A stretch of DNA of 64,000 nucleotides from Ralstonia mannitolilytica (GCF_905397375.1 NZ_CAJPVG010000003.1:310001-374000); one strand, 5' to 3'. Counted from the stretch's first letter, positions 19,210 through 30,017 are shown. Translations and numbers: made by a program. Notes: generated from the letters alone by a model not told the origin.

Positions 19210-20202
19210 TCAGTTTTCAGCGGCGCGCTTGCGGCCGCGGCGAGAGGTGGTGGACGCGCCGGAAGCGTCGGCGCCCGATGTGCCTGGGCGCGATGCCTGG
19301 CCGGTATGCAGCCAGGGCAGCACGAAGGCAGTCAGGCGCTCGGCAGACTCGAGCGAATGCGCAGAGCGATGCGCCACCGCGCCGCACAGCGCCTCGAACA
19401 GCGCCACGGCGGCCGTGTCCGACGTCGCGGAGAACTGCCGCTCGGTGCGCGCATACAGCGCGATGCCGGCCAGCGGCGCGAGCGGCGAAGTCGGGCCATC
19501 GGTCAAGGCCAGCACCTGGCAGCCCTGCTCGCCGGCTTGCCTGGCCAGGGTGATGGTGTCGGCGGCATAGCGCGGAAACGCGATGGCGATCAGCAGGTCC
19601 TTCGGGCCGATCTTGCGCAGCTGGCGGGCCGCGTCCGATGCGCCGCCCGCCTGCGAGACGGAAATCACCGTGTTGCAGTACAGATCCAGCCCGTGGCGCA
19701 GCAGCCCGGCGAGGTAGCCGCTGGCGCCAAAGCCCATCACGTAGATGCGCTGCGCACCGAGGATGGCATCCACCGCGCGCTCGCAGGCGGCGGCATCGAC
19801 CATGCGGCGGGTGGCATCGAGGTTGGCAATGTCTTCGTTGAGCGAGGCGGCGAAAATCTCGGCGCTGGTGGCCGGCCGGGCCAGCTCGTGACGCAGCTTC
19901 TCGACCGGGGCGAGCGTCGCCTCGAAGCCGCGCAGCAGCTCCGCGCGAAACTGCGGATAGCCGTCAAAGCCCAGCGCCAGCGCAAAACGGTTGGCCGTGG
20001 CAATCGACATGTCCACCGCGGCGGCAAACTCGTCGATGCGCATGGTGGCGGCGCGAAACGGGTTCGCCAGCACGTATTCGGCCATGCGCTGGTGCGCCGG
20101 CGTGAGCGTGGCAAGCGCCGCTCCGATGCGCTCGGAGACCGAGGCATCGGCCGCGAATGCGCCCTTGGACACATCCGTACGCTTGCTGGTGGGTTTCGCC
20201 AT
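19210..20202 (-). CDS. RpiR-family transcriptional regulator (HTH + SIS)
   Basis: A 330-aa regulator. An N-terminal RpiR helix-turn-helix domain covers about residues 20-100 (LTPAHQRMAEYVLANP, then DMSIATANRFALALGF as recognition region). A SIS sugar-phosphate-binding domain covers about 145-280 (VMGFGASGYLAGLLRHGL, AIAFPRYAADTITLARQA). The C-terminus is a basic, low-complexity tail. RpiR/MurR proteins usually sense a phosphosugar. As the first gene of the iaaA-gsi-peptidase operon, it probably controls its own operon; the palindrome at 20214-20242 just upstream is a candidate site. A phosphosugar effector would hint at cell-wall or glycopeptide catabolism, but that is inference. Confidence 0.9.
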   Translation of the reverse strand: MAKPTSKRTDVSKGAFAADASVSERIGAALATLTPAHQRMAEYVLANPFRAATMRIDEFAAAVDMSIATANRFALALGFDGYPQFRAELLRGFEATLAPVEKLRHELARPATSAEIFAASLNEDIANLDATRRMVDAAACERAVDAILGAQRIYVMGFGASGYLAGLLRHGLDLYCNTVISVSQAGGASDAARQLRKIGPKDLLIAIAFPRYAADTITLARQAGEQGCQVLALTDGPTSPLAPLAGIALYARTERQFSATSDTAAVALFEALCGAVAHRSAHSLESAERLTAFVLPWLHTGQASRPGTSGADASGASTTSRRGRKRAAEN

Positions 20203-20213
20203 GTTCCTGGGCT

Positions 20214-20242
20214 GTGAAAATTTTGTGTAAATGTATTTTCAC
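20214..20242. promoter_or_regulatory. Inverted repeat upstream of the RpiR-headed operon (candidate operator)
   Basis: GTGAAAAT (20214-20221) and its exact complement ATTTTCAC (20235-20242) are separated by 13 bases, 12 bases upstream of the regulator start codon. The spacer is AT-rich and could hold a -10 element on the minus strand. A second, shorter dyad (CATGtAAAG...CTTTCATG, about 20253-20276) lies next to it. Position and symmetry suggest an autoregulatory site. The rest of the gap to yheS shows no gene. Confidence 0.5.
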
Positions 20243-20441
20243 GAATGGCGCATGTAAAGAAAAAAACTTTCATGCAGACCTATGGTTTTCCCTAGGTCAA
20301 AAGCGTCCGCACAGATGCCGGGCGCGCGGCGCGCTTCAACGGTGCAATGCACCACATCGGCCGCTCCCGGCGCGCCAGGATCGTGCGCGGCGGCAGGCTA
20401 CAATCGCACCCTTCTCCGATTGTCCAAAAGCGCAGTTCTTC

Positions 20442-22373
20442 GTGATCCGATTCGACGACCTCGTCCTCCAGCGCGGCACCAAGGTGCTGTTCGACCACGC
20501 CACCGCCACCCTCAACCCTGGTGAGCGCGTGGGCCTCGTCGGCGTGAACGGCAGCGGCAAATCCACGCTGTTTGCGCTGCTGCGCGGCGACTTGCATGCC
20601 GACGGCGGCGAGGTCGCCATCCCGCCCACCTGGCGGATTGCCCACGTGGCGCAGGAAACGCCCGCGGTTGACCGCAGCGCGCTGGACTACACGCTCGACG
20701 GCGACACCCGCCTGCGCGACATCGAACGCCGCCTGGCCGCCGCCGAAGCTGCGCACGACGGCCACGCCCAGGCCGAAGCCCACGCCGCCTTCGCCGATGC
20801 CGACGGCTACACCGCACCGGCGCGTGCGCAGGCGCTGCTGCTCGGTCTCGGTTTCACGATGGCGCAGACCACACAGCCGGTGGCGAGCTTCTCCGGCGGC
20901 TGGCGCATGCGGCTGAACCTCGCGCAGGCGCTGATGTGTCCGTCCGACCTGCTTCTGCTCGACGAACCGACGAACCACCTGGATCTGGACGCCGTGGTCT
21001 GGCTGGAAGACTGGCTTTCGCGGTATCCCGGCACGCTGGTGACGATCTCGCACGACCGGGAATTCCTCGACGCCGTGTGCAACGTCACACTGCACATCGA
21101 GCAGCAGAAACTCAAGCGCTACGGCGGCAACTACACGCAGTTCGAGACGCAGCGCCTGCAGCAGATGGCGCAGCAGGAAGCCGCCTACGCACGGCAGCAG
21201 AAGCAGATCGCGCATCTCGAATCGTTCATCACCCGCTTCAAGGCCAAGGCCACCAAGGCCAAGCAGGCGCAGAGCCGCGTCAAGGCGCTCGAGCGCATGG
21301 AGCGCCTCGCGCCCGTGCATGCGGCGGCGGGCTTCTCGTTCGAATTCCGCGAACCCGATGCCGCGCCCAACCCGATGCTGACGTTCGAGGCGGTCGATTG
21401 CGGCTATCCCGGCCCGAGCGTTGATGAGCCCATCACCATCCTCAAACACCTGACGTTCTCGATCCAGACCGGCCAGCGCATCGGCCTGCTGGGCGCCAAC
21501 GGCCAGGGCAAGTCGACGCTCGTGAAAACGCTGGCCGATACGCTCGCGCCGCTGTCGGGCACGATCCGTCGCGGCAAGGGCCTGCAGATTGGCTACTTTG
21601 CCCAGCACCAGCTTGAGACGCTGGACGACAACGCCTCGCCGCTGCTGCACCTGGCGCGCTTGGCCCCCGACGTGCGCGAGCAGGAGCTGCGCGACTTTCT
21701 CGGCAGCTTCAACTTCCGCGGCGACATGGCGACTGCGCCCATCGCCCCATTCTCCGGCGGCGAAAAGGCGCGCCTGGCGCTCGCGCTCATCGTCTGGCAG
21801 CGCCCCAACCTGCTGCTGCTCGACGAGCCGACAAACCACCTGGACCTCGACACGCGTGAAGCGCTGACGATGGCGCTCGCCCAGTTCGATGGCACGCTGA
21901 TCCTCGTCTCGCACGACCGGCACCTGCTGCGCGCCACGACCGACCAGTTCCTGCTGGTCGGCCAGGGCACCGTCGCACCGTTCGACGGCGACCTGGACGA
22001 CTACCGCGACTGGCTGCTCAAGCAGGCGGCCGCCAAACGCGCCGCGGCAAGCGCGCCGGCCACCGAGGCCGGCGTCGCGCCCGCAGCCAATCGCCGCGAC
22101 CAGAAGCGCGAAGAAGCCGAGCAGCGCCAGCGCCTGGCCGCCCTGCGCAAGCCGCTGCAAAAGGACGTGGACGCCATCGAAAAGCGCATGGCCCCGCTGC
22201 AGAAGGAAAAGGCCGAGCTGGAGGCGTTCCTGGCCGACAGCGCCGCCTATGAGGAAGCCAACAAGGCACGCATGATGGAAAGCCTGCGCCGCCAAGCCGA
22301 GATCAACACCGAACTCGGCGCGCTGGAAGAACGCTGGCTCGAACTGCACGAACAACTCGAACAGATCGGATAA
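20442..22373 (+). CDS. yheS: ABC-F family ATPase, YheS type
   Basis: A 643-aa soluble ABC-F protein with two ATPase domains and no membrane part. Such proteins act on the ribosome. Walker A motifs are GVNGSGKST and GANGQGKST, and signatures are FSGGWRMRLNLAQAL and FSGGEKARLALAL. The linker carries the YheS-type stretch ATKAKQAQSRVKALERMERL, and a C-terminal coiled coil follows (residues of about 550-643). The GTG at 20442 is chosen because MIRFDDLVLQRG matches the start of E. coli YheS; the frame extends upstream without homology. The precise role of YheS is still poorly defined. Confidence 0.93.
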   Translation: MIRFDDLVLQRGTKVLFDHATATLNPGERVGLVGVNGSGKSTLFALLRGDLHADGGEVAIPPTWRIAHVAQETPAVDRSALDYTLDGDTRLRDIERRLAAAEAAHDGHAQAEAHAAFADADGYTAPARAQALLLGLGFTMAQTTQPVASFSGGWRMRLNLAQALMCPSDLLLLDEPTNHLDLDAVVWLEDWLSRYPGTLVTISHDREFLDAVCNVTLHIEQQKLKRYGGNYTQFETQRLQQMAQQEAAYARQQKQIAHLESFITRFKAKATKAKQAQSRVKALERMERLAPVHAAAGFSFEFREPDAAPNPMLTFEAVDCGYPGPSVDEPITILKHLTFSIQTGQRIGLLGANGQGKSTLVKTLADTLAPLSGTIRRGKGLQIGYFAQHQLETLDDNASPLLHLARLAPDVREQELRDFLGSFNFRGDMATAPIAPFSGGEKARLALALIVWQRPNLLLLDEPTNHLDLDTREALTMALAQFDGTLILVSHDRHLLRATTDQFLLVGQGTVAPFDGDLDDYRDWLLKQAAAKRAAASAPATEAGVAPAANRRDQKREEAEQRQRLAALRKPLQKDVDAIEKRMAPLQKEKAELEAFLADSAAYEEANKARMMESLRRQAEINTELGALEERWLELHEQLEQIG

Positions 22374-22404
22374 CGCCGGCACGTCCGGCCAGGGAGACTT
22401 GCAG

Positions 22405-23523
22405 ATGACCGTTTCCGCTTCGTCGCCGGACGCCCCCACCGCCACGCAGCACCCACTGGCCGGCGTGCGCGTGCTCGACCTCACGCGGCTCTTGCCGGGC
22501 CCGGCCGCCACTCGCCATCTGGCCGACCTTGGCGCGGACGTCATCAAGATCGAAGACCCTGGTCCGGGCGATTACGCGCGCGACATGCTGCGCTCGTCCG
22601 CCGATCGCGAAACCGGCCGCCCCAGCCTGTTCTTCCGCTCGCTCAATCGCGGCAAGACCGAGGTGCGGCTCGACCTCAAGCCCCCCGAAGGCCGTGAAGC
22701 ACTCATCGAGCACGTGCGCCATGCCGACGTGCTGATCGAGAGCTTCCGCCCCGGCGTGATGGCGCGCCTCGGCCTCGGCTGGGATACGCTGCGCGCCGCC
22801 AACCCGGCCCTCGTGATGTGCTCCATCACCGGTTACGGCCAGGACGGCCCGCTCGCGCACGCGGCCGGCCACGACATCAACTACGTGGGCTATGCGGGCA
22901 TGCTCGATCAGCTCGCCGGCGCCGACGGCGCGCCCATCGTCCCCAACGTGCAGATCGGCGACTTGCTCGGCGGTGCCCTCACGGCGGTGGTCGGCATCCT
23001 GGCCGCGTTGGTGGATGCGCGCGCCACCGGCCGCGGCCGCTACATCGACGTATCGATGACCGACTCGGTCTTCGCGCACAACCTGATGGCGTTCTTTGCG
23101 GTGGGCACCCGTGGCAAGGCGAGCCCGGCCGGCACCGACCTGCTCAACGGCGGGGTTCCGTGCTACGGCGTGTACCGCACGGCAGACGATCGCTTCATGG
23201 CGGTGGGCGCGCTCGAATTGAAGTTCTGGCAGACGATGTGCGACGTCATCGGCAGGCCGGAGTGGAAAGACCGGCATTGGTCGCTCGGCCAGCCGATTGG
23301 CGGTGAAGACGCCCGCGGCATCCATGATGAACTGGCCACGCTGTTCCGCACCGCCACGCAAGCCGAGTGGACAGCGCGCTTTGCCCATGCCGACTGCTGC
23401 GTTACGCCCGTGCTGCGCATGGAAGAGGCCATGCGGCATCCGCTCTTTACCGAGCGCAACAGCGTGGTCAACGAGAACGGCGCGCCGGTACAGCTCGCCC
23501 TGCCGTTACGGTTTGCCGACTGA
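22405..23523 (+). CDS. CaiB/BaiF family CoA-transferase
   Basis: A 372-aa family III CoA-transferase. It begins with the family pattern PLAGVRVLDLTRLLPGPAATRHLADLGADVIKIE and has the conserved DLKPPEGREAL, ITGYGQDGP and GRYIDVSMTDSV segments. Members move CoA between organic acids or racemise alpha-methylacyl-CoA; the CoA acceptor here cannot be named. The ATG at 22405 is preferred to the TTG at 22399 because GGGAGA lies 7 bases upstream of it. Its last 18 bases overlap the convergent DUF523 gene. Confidence 0.88.
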   Translation: MTVSASSPDAPTATQHPLAGVRVLDLTRLLPGPAATRHLADLGADVIKIEDPGPGDYARDMLRSSADRETGRPSLFFRSLNRGKTEVRLDLKPPEGREALIEHVRHADVLIESFRPGVMARLGLGWDTLRAANPALVMCSITGYGQDGPLAHAAGHDINYVGYAGMLDQLAGADGAPIVPNVQIGDLLGGALTAVVGILAALVDARATGRGRYIDVSMTDSVFAHNLMAFFAVGTRGKASPAGTDLLNGGVPCYGVYRTADDRFMAVGALELKFWQTMCDVIGRPEWKDRHWSLGQPIGGEDARGIHDELATLFRTATQAEWTARFAHADCCVTPVLRMEEAMRHPLFTERNSVVNENGAPVQLALPLRFAD

Positions 23524-24021
23524 ACCGTCGCGATCGAGTATGGCCAGCAGATGCGCCGCGTCTTCCAGCTGATGCTGGCTGAAGACGCGAATCCCGTGCT
23601 GGCGCAGTAGCGCCGCCGTCACGCCCTGGCCCGGCTGCAGCTGACCGGAGAATGTTCCGTCGTAAAGAAACGCCGAACCACAGGAGGGGCTGCGCTCGGT
23701 GAGCACGGCCACCTGCGCGCCGGCCTCCTGCGCTGCAGCCAGGGCGCGTTGCGCGCCCCGAACAAATGCGCCGGTGACATCGCGACCGTGGTGCTCGAAC
23801 ACGCGGGCTGCGCCGCGCAACACAGCGGCGCCGCCGCCTTCGCCATGGATTTCCGCCGGCGGGCGCGGCACCGGCAAGCCGCCTGCCATCTCCGGGCAGA
23901 CCGGGATCACCCGGCCTTCCATCTGCCAGCGCGCGAGGATGCCGCCCTCCGTGACCACCGTACCGCCGTCGTAGCGCACAGGCTGGCCCAGCAGGCAGGC
24001 GCTGACCAGTACGCGCTGCAT
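23506..24021 (-). CDS. DUF523 family protein
   Basis: A 171-aa DUF523 protein recognised by its start (VLVSACLLGQPVRYDGG) and the conserved LTERSPSCGS segment with cysteines (Cys9, and the SPSCG cysteine near residue 115). The family is widespread and uncharacterised; the conserved cysteines suggest metal or thiol chemistry, but no function is claimed. It overlaps the CoA-transferase gene tail to tail by 18 bases and is followed on its upstream side by dsbB on the same strand. Confidence 0.85.
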   Translation of the reverse strand: MQRVLVSACLLGQPVRYDGGTVVTEGGILARWQMEGRVIPVCPEMAGGLPVPRPPAEIHGEGGGAAVLRGAARVFEHHGRDVTGAFVRGAQRALAAAQEAGAQVAVLTERSPSCGSAFLYDGTFSGQLQPGQGVTAALLRQHGIRVFSQHQLEDAAHLLAILDRDGSVGKP

Positions 24022-24037
24022 GGCCCGCTTGGCTCCC

Positions 24038-24517
24038 TCAGCGGCGCTCGCGGCGGATCATCGCCACCACCAGTGTCAGCGCAAGGATGACCATCCAGAT
24101 CAGCGACCATGCCGGGATTGACACGCCCAGAATGGGCGGCGTCGGCGCCGTGCACAGGCCATCGGACTCGAATACCTGCGGCAGCCATTTGGCTGTCGGC
24201 AGCGCGTTGACCCAGTTCTCGATCGGGTCGATACCGCACGTGGACTTCGGGTTCAGCAGCAGCGACACGTGATACCCCGCCACGCAAATGCCGGCCAGGC
24301 CCGACAGCATGCCAAGGCCGTGCCACAACAGCCGCGTGGCGGACGACAGCGCCGCCAGCAGCGAAAACACCCCGATCCCGAGCAGCGCAAACCGCTGCAG
24401 AATGCACAGCGGACACGGCTGCAGCCCCTCGGCGTGCTGCAGATACAGCGCATAGCCGACGAGCCCGAAGGCGATCACGGCAATCAGCAGGAAAAAGGCG
24501 CGCGAATTGGCTTGCAT
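24038..24517 (-). CDS. dsbB: Disulfide bond formation protein DsbB
   Basis: A 159-aa inner-membrane protein that reoxidises periplasmic DsbA and passes electrons to quinones. Four membrane helices are visible. The first cysteine pair is in the CPLC motif (Cys35, Cys38) after helix 1, where family members have CxxC, and the second pair is Cys94 and Cys122 in the second periplasmic loop. The ATG at 24517 is preferred because the upstream in-frame extension has no hydrophobic start. Length fits beta-proteobacterial DsbB. Confidence 0.93.
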   Translation of the reverse strand: MQANSRAFFLLIAVIAFGLVGYALYLQHAEGLQPCPLCILQRFALLGIGVFSLLAALSSATRLLWHGLGMLSGLAGICVAGYHVSLLLNPKSTCGIDPIENWVNALPTAKWLPQVFESDGLCTAPTPPILGVSIPAWSLIWMVILALTLVVAMIRRERR

Positions 24518-24627
24518 GGCGGCGTCTGGACAGAAAGATTCAGCGGGAAAAGTTGGCGGATTATCGCATTGCAACGGCATCGGCATTTTCAGATCGCCCG
24601 CCGAGACCGTTGCAAGTTGTTGAACGA

Positions 24628-25998
<1,371 letters not shown>

Positions 25999-26092
25999 GC
26001 AACCCCCTGCTGACGGCCGCTGCGCTCGGGCGGCGGCCGCTTGATCTTGATGTGATGTCGATGCCGACGATGACACCGGCGGGCAACCGCCC

Positions 26093-27220
26093 TCAGGCCG
26101 CCTTGCCGAGCGTGTCGCCCGTGTCCGCTGTGCCAACCGGCTCGACGAGCACCGGCACGCGGGGCGCCAGCGCGCACATCAGCTCATAGCCGACGGTGCC
26201 CGCGGCGTGCGCGACATCGTCGATCGGCAAGCCTTCGCCCCAAAGCGTCACCGGCGTGCCGACGCGCGCGTCCGGGACGCCGGTCAGGTCCACGGTGATC
26301 ATGTCCATCGACACGCGGCCCACGAGCCGCGTGCGCACGCCGTCAACGAGCACCGGCGTGTGGTTGCCACCCCAGCCCGGCGCATGGCGCGGGTAGCCGT
26401 CGGCATAACCGCACGCCACGATGCCGATGCGCATCGGCTGCTCGGCGGTAAAGCGCGACCCGTAACCGACGGTCGCGCCGGGCTGCAGATCCTGGATGGC
26501 AATCAGCTCGCTCTTGAGCGACATGGCGGGCAGCAGGCCCGTACCCTCGATGTCGGCTGCCACGCCGGTGGGCGATGCGCCGTACATGATCACGCCGGGG
26601 CGCACCCAGTCGCGATGCGCCTTCGGGTGCCACAGCGTGGCGGCGGAGTTGGAGAGCGATGCCTCCCCAGGCAAGCCCTGCGTGGCCTGCTCGAACGCCG
26701 CGAGCTGGTGCTCGATCCCGCGCGGGCCGTCGGCATCGGAAAAATGCGTCATGTGCACGATGGTGCCGACACCCGAGATGGCGCGGGCGCGCTCCCATGC
26801 CGCCCGATACGCGGCCGGGGCAAAGCCGAGGCGGCTCATGCCCGTGTTGATCTTGAGCTGCACGCTGATCGGCCCCTTGGGGCGGGCCAGTTCCAGCATA
26901 CGCAACTGCTCTTCGTTGTGGACGGTCGTCGTCAGGCGGTACTGCTCGACGATCGCCAGATCCTCCGGTTTGAAGAAGCCCTCGAGCAGCAGCACGGGTC
27001 CCTGCCAGCCCAGCTCCCGCAGGCGGATCGCCTCGTTCAGGTCGAGCAGGCCAAAGCCGTCGGTCTGTCGCAACCCCTCGTACACGCGCTCGATACCGTG
27101 CCCGTAGGCGTTGGCCTTGACGACGGCCCACACGCGCGAGTTGGGCGCGTGTCGACGGGCAACCTGGAGATTATTGGCGAGTGCGGGACCGTGAATGACG
27201 GCGTGGATGGGTCTAGGCAT
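26093..27220 (-). CDS. alr: Alanine racemase
   Basis: A 375-aa PLP-dependent racemase that interconverts L- and D-alanine, supplying D-Ala for peptidoglycan. The PLP lysine is Lys35 in AVVKANAYGHG, and the second catalytic residue is the tyrosine in VGYGSRFTAE (about residue 256). The N-terminal alpha/beta barrel and C-terminal beta domain (RVSMDMITVDLTG) are complete. The ATG at 27220 gives the canonical MPRPIHAVI start. A single copy occurs in this window, so whether it is the constitutive (alr) or catabolic (dadX) form cannot be decided; no dadA lies beside it. Confidence 0.93.
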   Translation of the reverse strand: MPRPIHAVIHGPALANNLQVARRHAPNSRVWAVVKANAYGHGIERVYEGLRQTDGFGLLDLNEAIRLRELGWQGPVLLLEGFFKPEDLAIVEQYRLTTTVHNEEQLRMLELARPKGPISVQLKINTGMSRLGFAPAAYRAAWERARAISGVGTIVHMTHFSDADGPRGIEHQLAAFEQATQGLPGEASLSNSAATLWHPKAHRDWVRPGVIMYGASPTGVAADIEGTGLLPAMSLKSELIAIQDLQPGATVGYGSRFTAEQPMRIGIVACGYADGYPRHAPGWGGNHTPVLVDGVRTRLVGRVSMDMITVDLTGVPDARVGTPVTLWGEGLPIDDVAHAAGTVGYELMCALAPRVPVLVEPVGTADTGDTLGKAA

Positions 27221-27850
27221 GACGGCAAACCTGCAAAACGTTGGGACGATGGGCGCTCGTGGCGCGGCGTCGGTGTTGCACTGCAATATGTCTGTATAGC
27301 AGACCGGACCGATGTACCCGGCCCTGCATGATGAGCGTTCTATTTGACCACAGGACGCCGACTGGTTCGCCCCCACCGGCCGAGCGGGAGAAAAGAAAGT
27401 GCCCGATCGTCACCGGAAGCCCGCAAGTTTCGTGATATAAAGCCGTTCAATTTAGGCATGGGAAAACAGTCGTGATGCGCTCGCTGCATACGGAAAGTTG
27501 GGCAATAGCCACTTCTTTTTGCGCGATGGCGCCACATTCGGTTTGACCATGCACGCAGGCGAGAAGAAAACCCGCACCGGGCGGAACACACGCCCCGGAC
27601 GCCTGTCTGTGAAGATTCCCGCGGCAACCCGGCGATGCGTGCCGGCCATGCCCAAGGGAGCCACGATCTGGGGAGCCCGCGCGCGTGACGACACCCGTGC
27701 CGCAAGCGCGCAGCTGCACGTTGCTCTGGCCGGTCAGCCGGAGCACCGCCTGGCCGGTCACCCCCGGGAACACTTCGGCCTGCCGGCACGCTGCCGGCAA
27801 GTCGTGAAGACCGGAATGCCACCGCGCTCTACGGGGACGAATTCGAAGGT
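27221..27850. other. 630-base gap between divergent alr and lplT
   Basis: The gap must hold the promoters of alr (minus) and lplT (plus). I see AT-richer patches such as GTGATATAAAG near 27431-27441 and a run CTTCTTTTT near 27512, but no convincing -35/-10 pair. Open frames of up to 160 aa occur but are Arg/Pro-rich and unlike any protein I know. A direct repeat CTGGCCGGTCA occurs twice near 27726 and 27750. A long leader RNA for lplT is possible. Confidence 0.4.
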
Positions 27851-29167
27851 ATGAAGAAGGGTTTTTACACCATCATGGCGGCGCAGTTCTTCTCGTCGCT
27901 GGCTGACAATGCGCTGCTCATCGCGGCCATCGCCCTTCTGACGGAGATGCATGCACCGCAGTGGATGACCCCGCTGCTCAAGCTGTTCTTCGTGCTCTCT
28001 TACGTTCTGCTTGCCGCCTTCGTGGGTGCGTTCGCAGACTCCATGCCCAAGGGCAAGGTGATGCTCATCACCAATGCGATCAAACTCGTGGGCTGCGGCG
28101 TCATGCTCACCGGCATCCATCCTTTGCTCGCGTACGGCGTGGTCGGCTTTGGGGCGGCGGCCTACTCGCCTGCCAAGTACGGCATCCTCACCGAGCTGCT
28201 CCCCGCCGAGAAGCTCGTCGCCGCCAACGGCTGGATCGAAGGGCTGACGGTGGGTTCCATCATCCTGGGGACGGTGCTTGGCGGGGCGTTGATCTCCAAG
28301 CATGTGTCGTCGTGGCTGCTGTCGTTCGATATTCCCGGGCTGGAAGCCATCGACACCCCCGCTGAGGCGGCCATGCTGGTGATCATGGTGATCTACCTCG
28401 TTGCGGCCCTGTTCAATACGCGCATTCCCGACACCGGGGCACGGTATCCGCAGCAGGAAAAGAACCCGGTCCGCCTGATCTCCGAATTTGCCGACTGCTT
28501 CAACGCCCTGTGGCGCGACAAGCTCGGGCAGATCTCGCTGGCCTTGACGACGCTGTTCTGGGGCGCGGGCGCCACGCTGCAGTTCATCGTGCTCAAGTGG
28601 GCGGAGCAATCGCTGGAACTGAACCTCTCGCAGGGCGCCATCCTGCAGGCCGTGGTGGCCGTGGGCGTGGCCGCGGGCGCGATGGCCGCCGCCGTGAAGA
28701 TCCCGCTGCGCCGCTCGCTCGACGTGCTGCCGGTGGGTGTGGCGATGGGCGTGGTCGTCATGCTCATGGCCTTCTACACCAAGCACACGATTCCGGAAGT
28801 CACCTTCCAGATCGGCACGATGAAGCTGCCGCTGTACATGCTGATCGCCTACCTGTTCCTGATGCTGGTGGGCGCCATGTCGGGCTTCTTCGTGGTGCCG
28901 ATGAATGCGCTGCTGCAGCATCGGGGGCACGTGCTGCTCTCGGCCGGCCACTCCATCGCGGTGCAGAACTTCAACGAGAACGTTTCGGTACTGCTGATGC
29001 TGTGCCTCTACGCCCTGCTCATCAAGCTGAACGTCTCGGTGGGCGTGGTGATCGTCTCGTTTGGCCTGTTTGTCTGCGCGACGATGGCCCTGGTCATGCG
29101 CCGGCATCGCCTCAACGAAAAGCTGTACCACTCCGCCGCCCTCATCGGCGAGGACAAGCACCACTGA
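27851..29167 (+). CDS. lplT: Lysophospholipid transporter LplT
   Basis: A 438-aa major-facilitator protein that flips lysophospholipids across the inner membrane for re-acylation. It shows about twelve membrane segments. The start MKKGFYTIMAAQFFSSLADNA and the stretch SPAKYGILTELLPAEKLVAANGWIEG are specific to LplT. In many bacteria lplT is next to the acyltransferase aas; no such gene is adjacent here. It has a GAAGG ribosome site just upstream and ends 22 bases before the convergent uracil-DNA glycosylase gene. Confidence 0.93.
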   Translation: MKKGFYTIMAAQFFSSLADNALLIAAIALLTEMHAPQWMTPLLKLFFVLSYVLLAAFVGAFADSMPKGKVMLITNAIKLVGCGVMLTGIHPLLAYGVVGFGAAAYSPAKYGILTELLPAEKLVAANGWIEGLTVGSIILGTVLGGALISKHVSSWLLSFDIPGLEAIDTPAEAAMLVIMVIYLVAALFNTRIPDTGARYPQQEKNPVRLISEFADCFNALWRDKLGQISLALTTLFWGAGATLQFIVLKWAEQSLELNLSQGAILQAVVAVGVAAGAMAAAVKIPLRRSLDVLPVGVAMGVVVMLMAFYTKHTIPEVTFQIGTMKLPLYMLIAYLFLMLVGAMSGFFVVPMNALLQHRGHVLLSAGHSIAVQNFNENVSVLLMLCLYALLIKLNVSVGVVIVSFGLFVCATMALVMRRHRLNEKLYHSAALIGEDKHH

Positions 29168-29189
29168 AGCCACACGCCGCGGCGGTCCA

Positions 29190-30017
29190 TCAGTGGCCGC
29201 CGTGCTCCGCGTAGACCTTGCGCGCCAGGCACAGGTCTTCCCACGCGCGGGCCTTGTCGCCCAGGGTGCGCAACAGATACGCCGGGTGGTAGGTCACGAC
29301 CACCGGCACGCCTTCCACCTCGTGCACCTTGCCCCGCAGCTTGCTTACAGGCGTCTGCGTCTGCAGCAGGTTCTGTGCGGCCACGCGCCCCAACACGACG
29401 ATGATGCGTGGCTTGACCAAGGCAATCTGGCGCTTGAGATACGGGTCGCACATCGCGACCTCGTCCGGCTCCGGGTCGCGGTTGCCCGGCGGGCGACACT
29501 TGAGAACGTTGGCGATGAACACGCCTTTGCCCTCACCCGGCTGACGCGACAGGCCGACGGCGCGCAGCATGCTGTCCAGCAGCTTGCCGGCCTGGCCGAC
29601 GAACGGTTCGCCCTGCTTGTCTTCGTTTTCGCCGGGCGCCTCGCCGATCAGCATCCAGTCGGCCTGACGGTCGCCCACGCCGAACACCGTATTCGTGCGC
29701 CGTTCGCACAGCTTGCAGGACGTGCAATTCGAGACAGCGGCCTCAAGCTCGGCCCAGCCGAATGCCGCGATGCGCTGCGCGCGCGGAATCGCCGCCTCTG
29801 CCCCGCCCCCGCCCACCGGAATCCCGATCTCGGCCGGCGGCATTTCGACTCGCCCGGGTGCGGGCTCGGCAGCCACCGCAGCGGCAAAGGCTTCGGCCTC
29901 GAGCGGCGGCTCGACGACGGCAATGTCCTCGACCTGCTCGGCGGGCGGCTGCGCACCGCGCAAGGTCCATTCCGTGGAAACGCCCAGCGCTTCCAGCATC
30001 CGGGATCGACGATTCAT
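29190..30017 (-). CDS. Uracil-DNA glycosylase, family 4 type (Fe-S)
   Basis: A 275-aa enzyme that removes uracil from DNA. The catalytic domain starts near residue 95 and has the family-4 motif 1 GEAPGENEDKQGEPFVG and motif 2 HPAYLLR. Cysteines for a 4Fe-4S cluster are visible in CTSCKLCERR and ahead of RPPGNRDPEP. Residues 1-94 form an Ala/Glu/Pro-rich, low-complexity extension not needed for catalysis, as seen in other betaproteobacteria. It overlaps rimI by 4 bases (ATGA), so it is translationally coupled in the tsaB-rimI-udg operon. Confidence 0.9.
   Translation of the reverse strand: MNRRSRMLEALGVSTEWTLRGAQPPAEQVEDIAVVEPPLEAEAFAAAVAAEPAPGRVEMPPAEIGIPVGGGGAEAAIPRAQRIAAFGWAELEAAVSNCTSCKLCERRTNTVFGVGDRQADWMLIGEAPGENEDKQGEPFVGQAGKLLDSMLRAVGLSRQPGEGKGVFIANVLKCRPPGNRDPEPDEVAMCDPYLKRQIALVKPRIIVVLGRVAAQNLLQTQTPVSKLRGKVHEVEGVPVVVTYHPAYLLRTLGDKARAWEDLCLARKVYAEHGGH

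Noticed and set aside
20292..22547. A 751-codon minus-strand open frame opposite yheS.
   Set aside because: YheS on the plus strand has both Walker A and signature motifs; the antisense frame has no recognisable domain and a composition typical of shadows.
27498..27854. A 118-codon plus-strand frame overlapping the lplT start codon.
   Set aside because: It is Arg/Pro-rich, matches no family I know, and has no clear ribosome site. It could be coding but I cannot support it.
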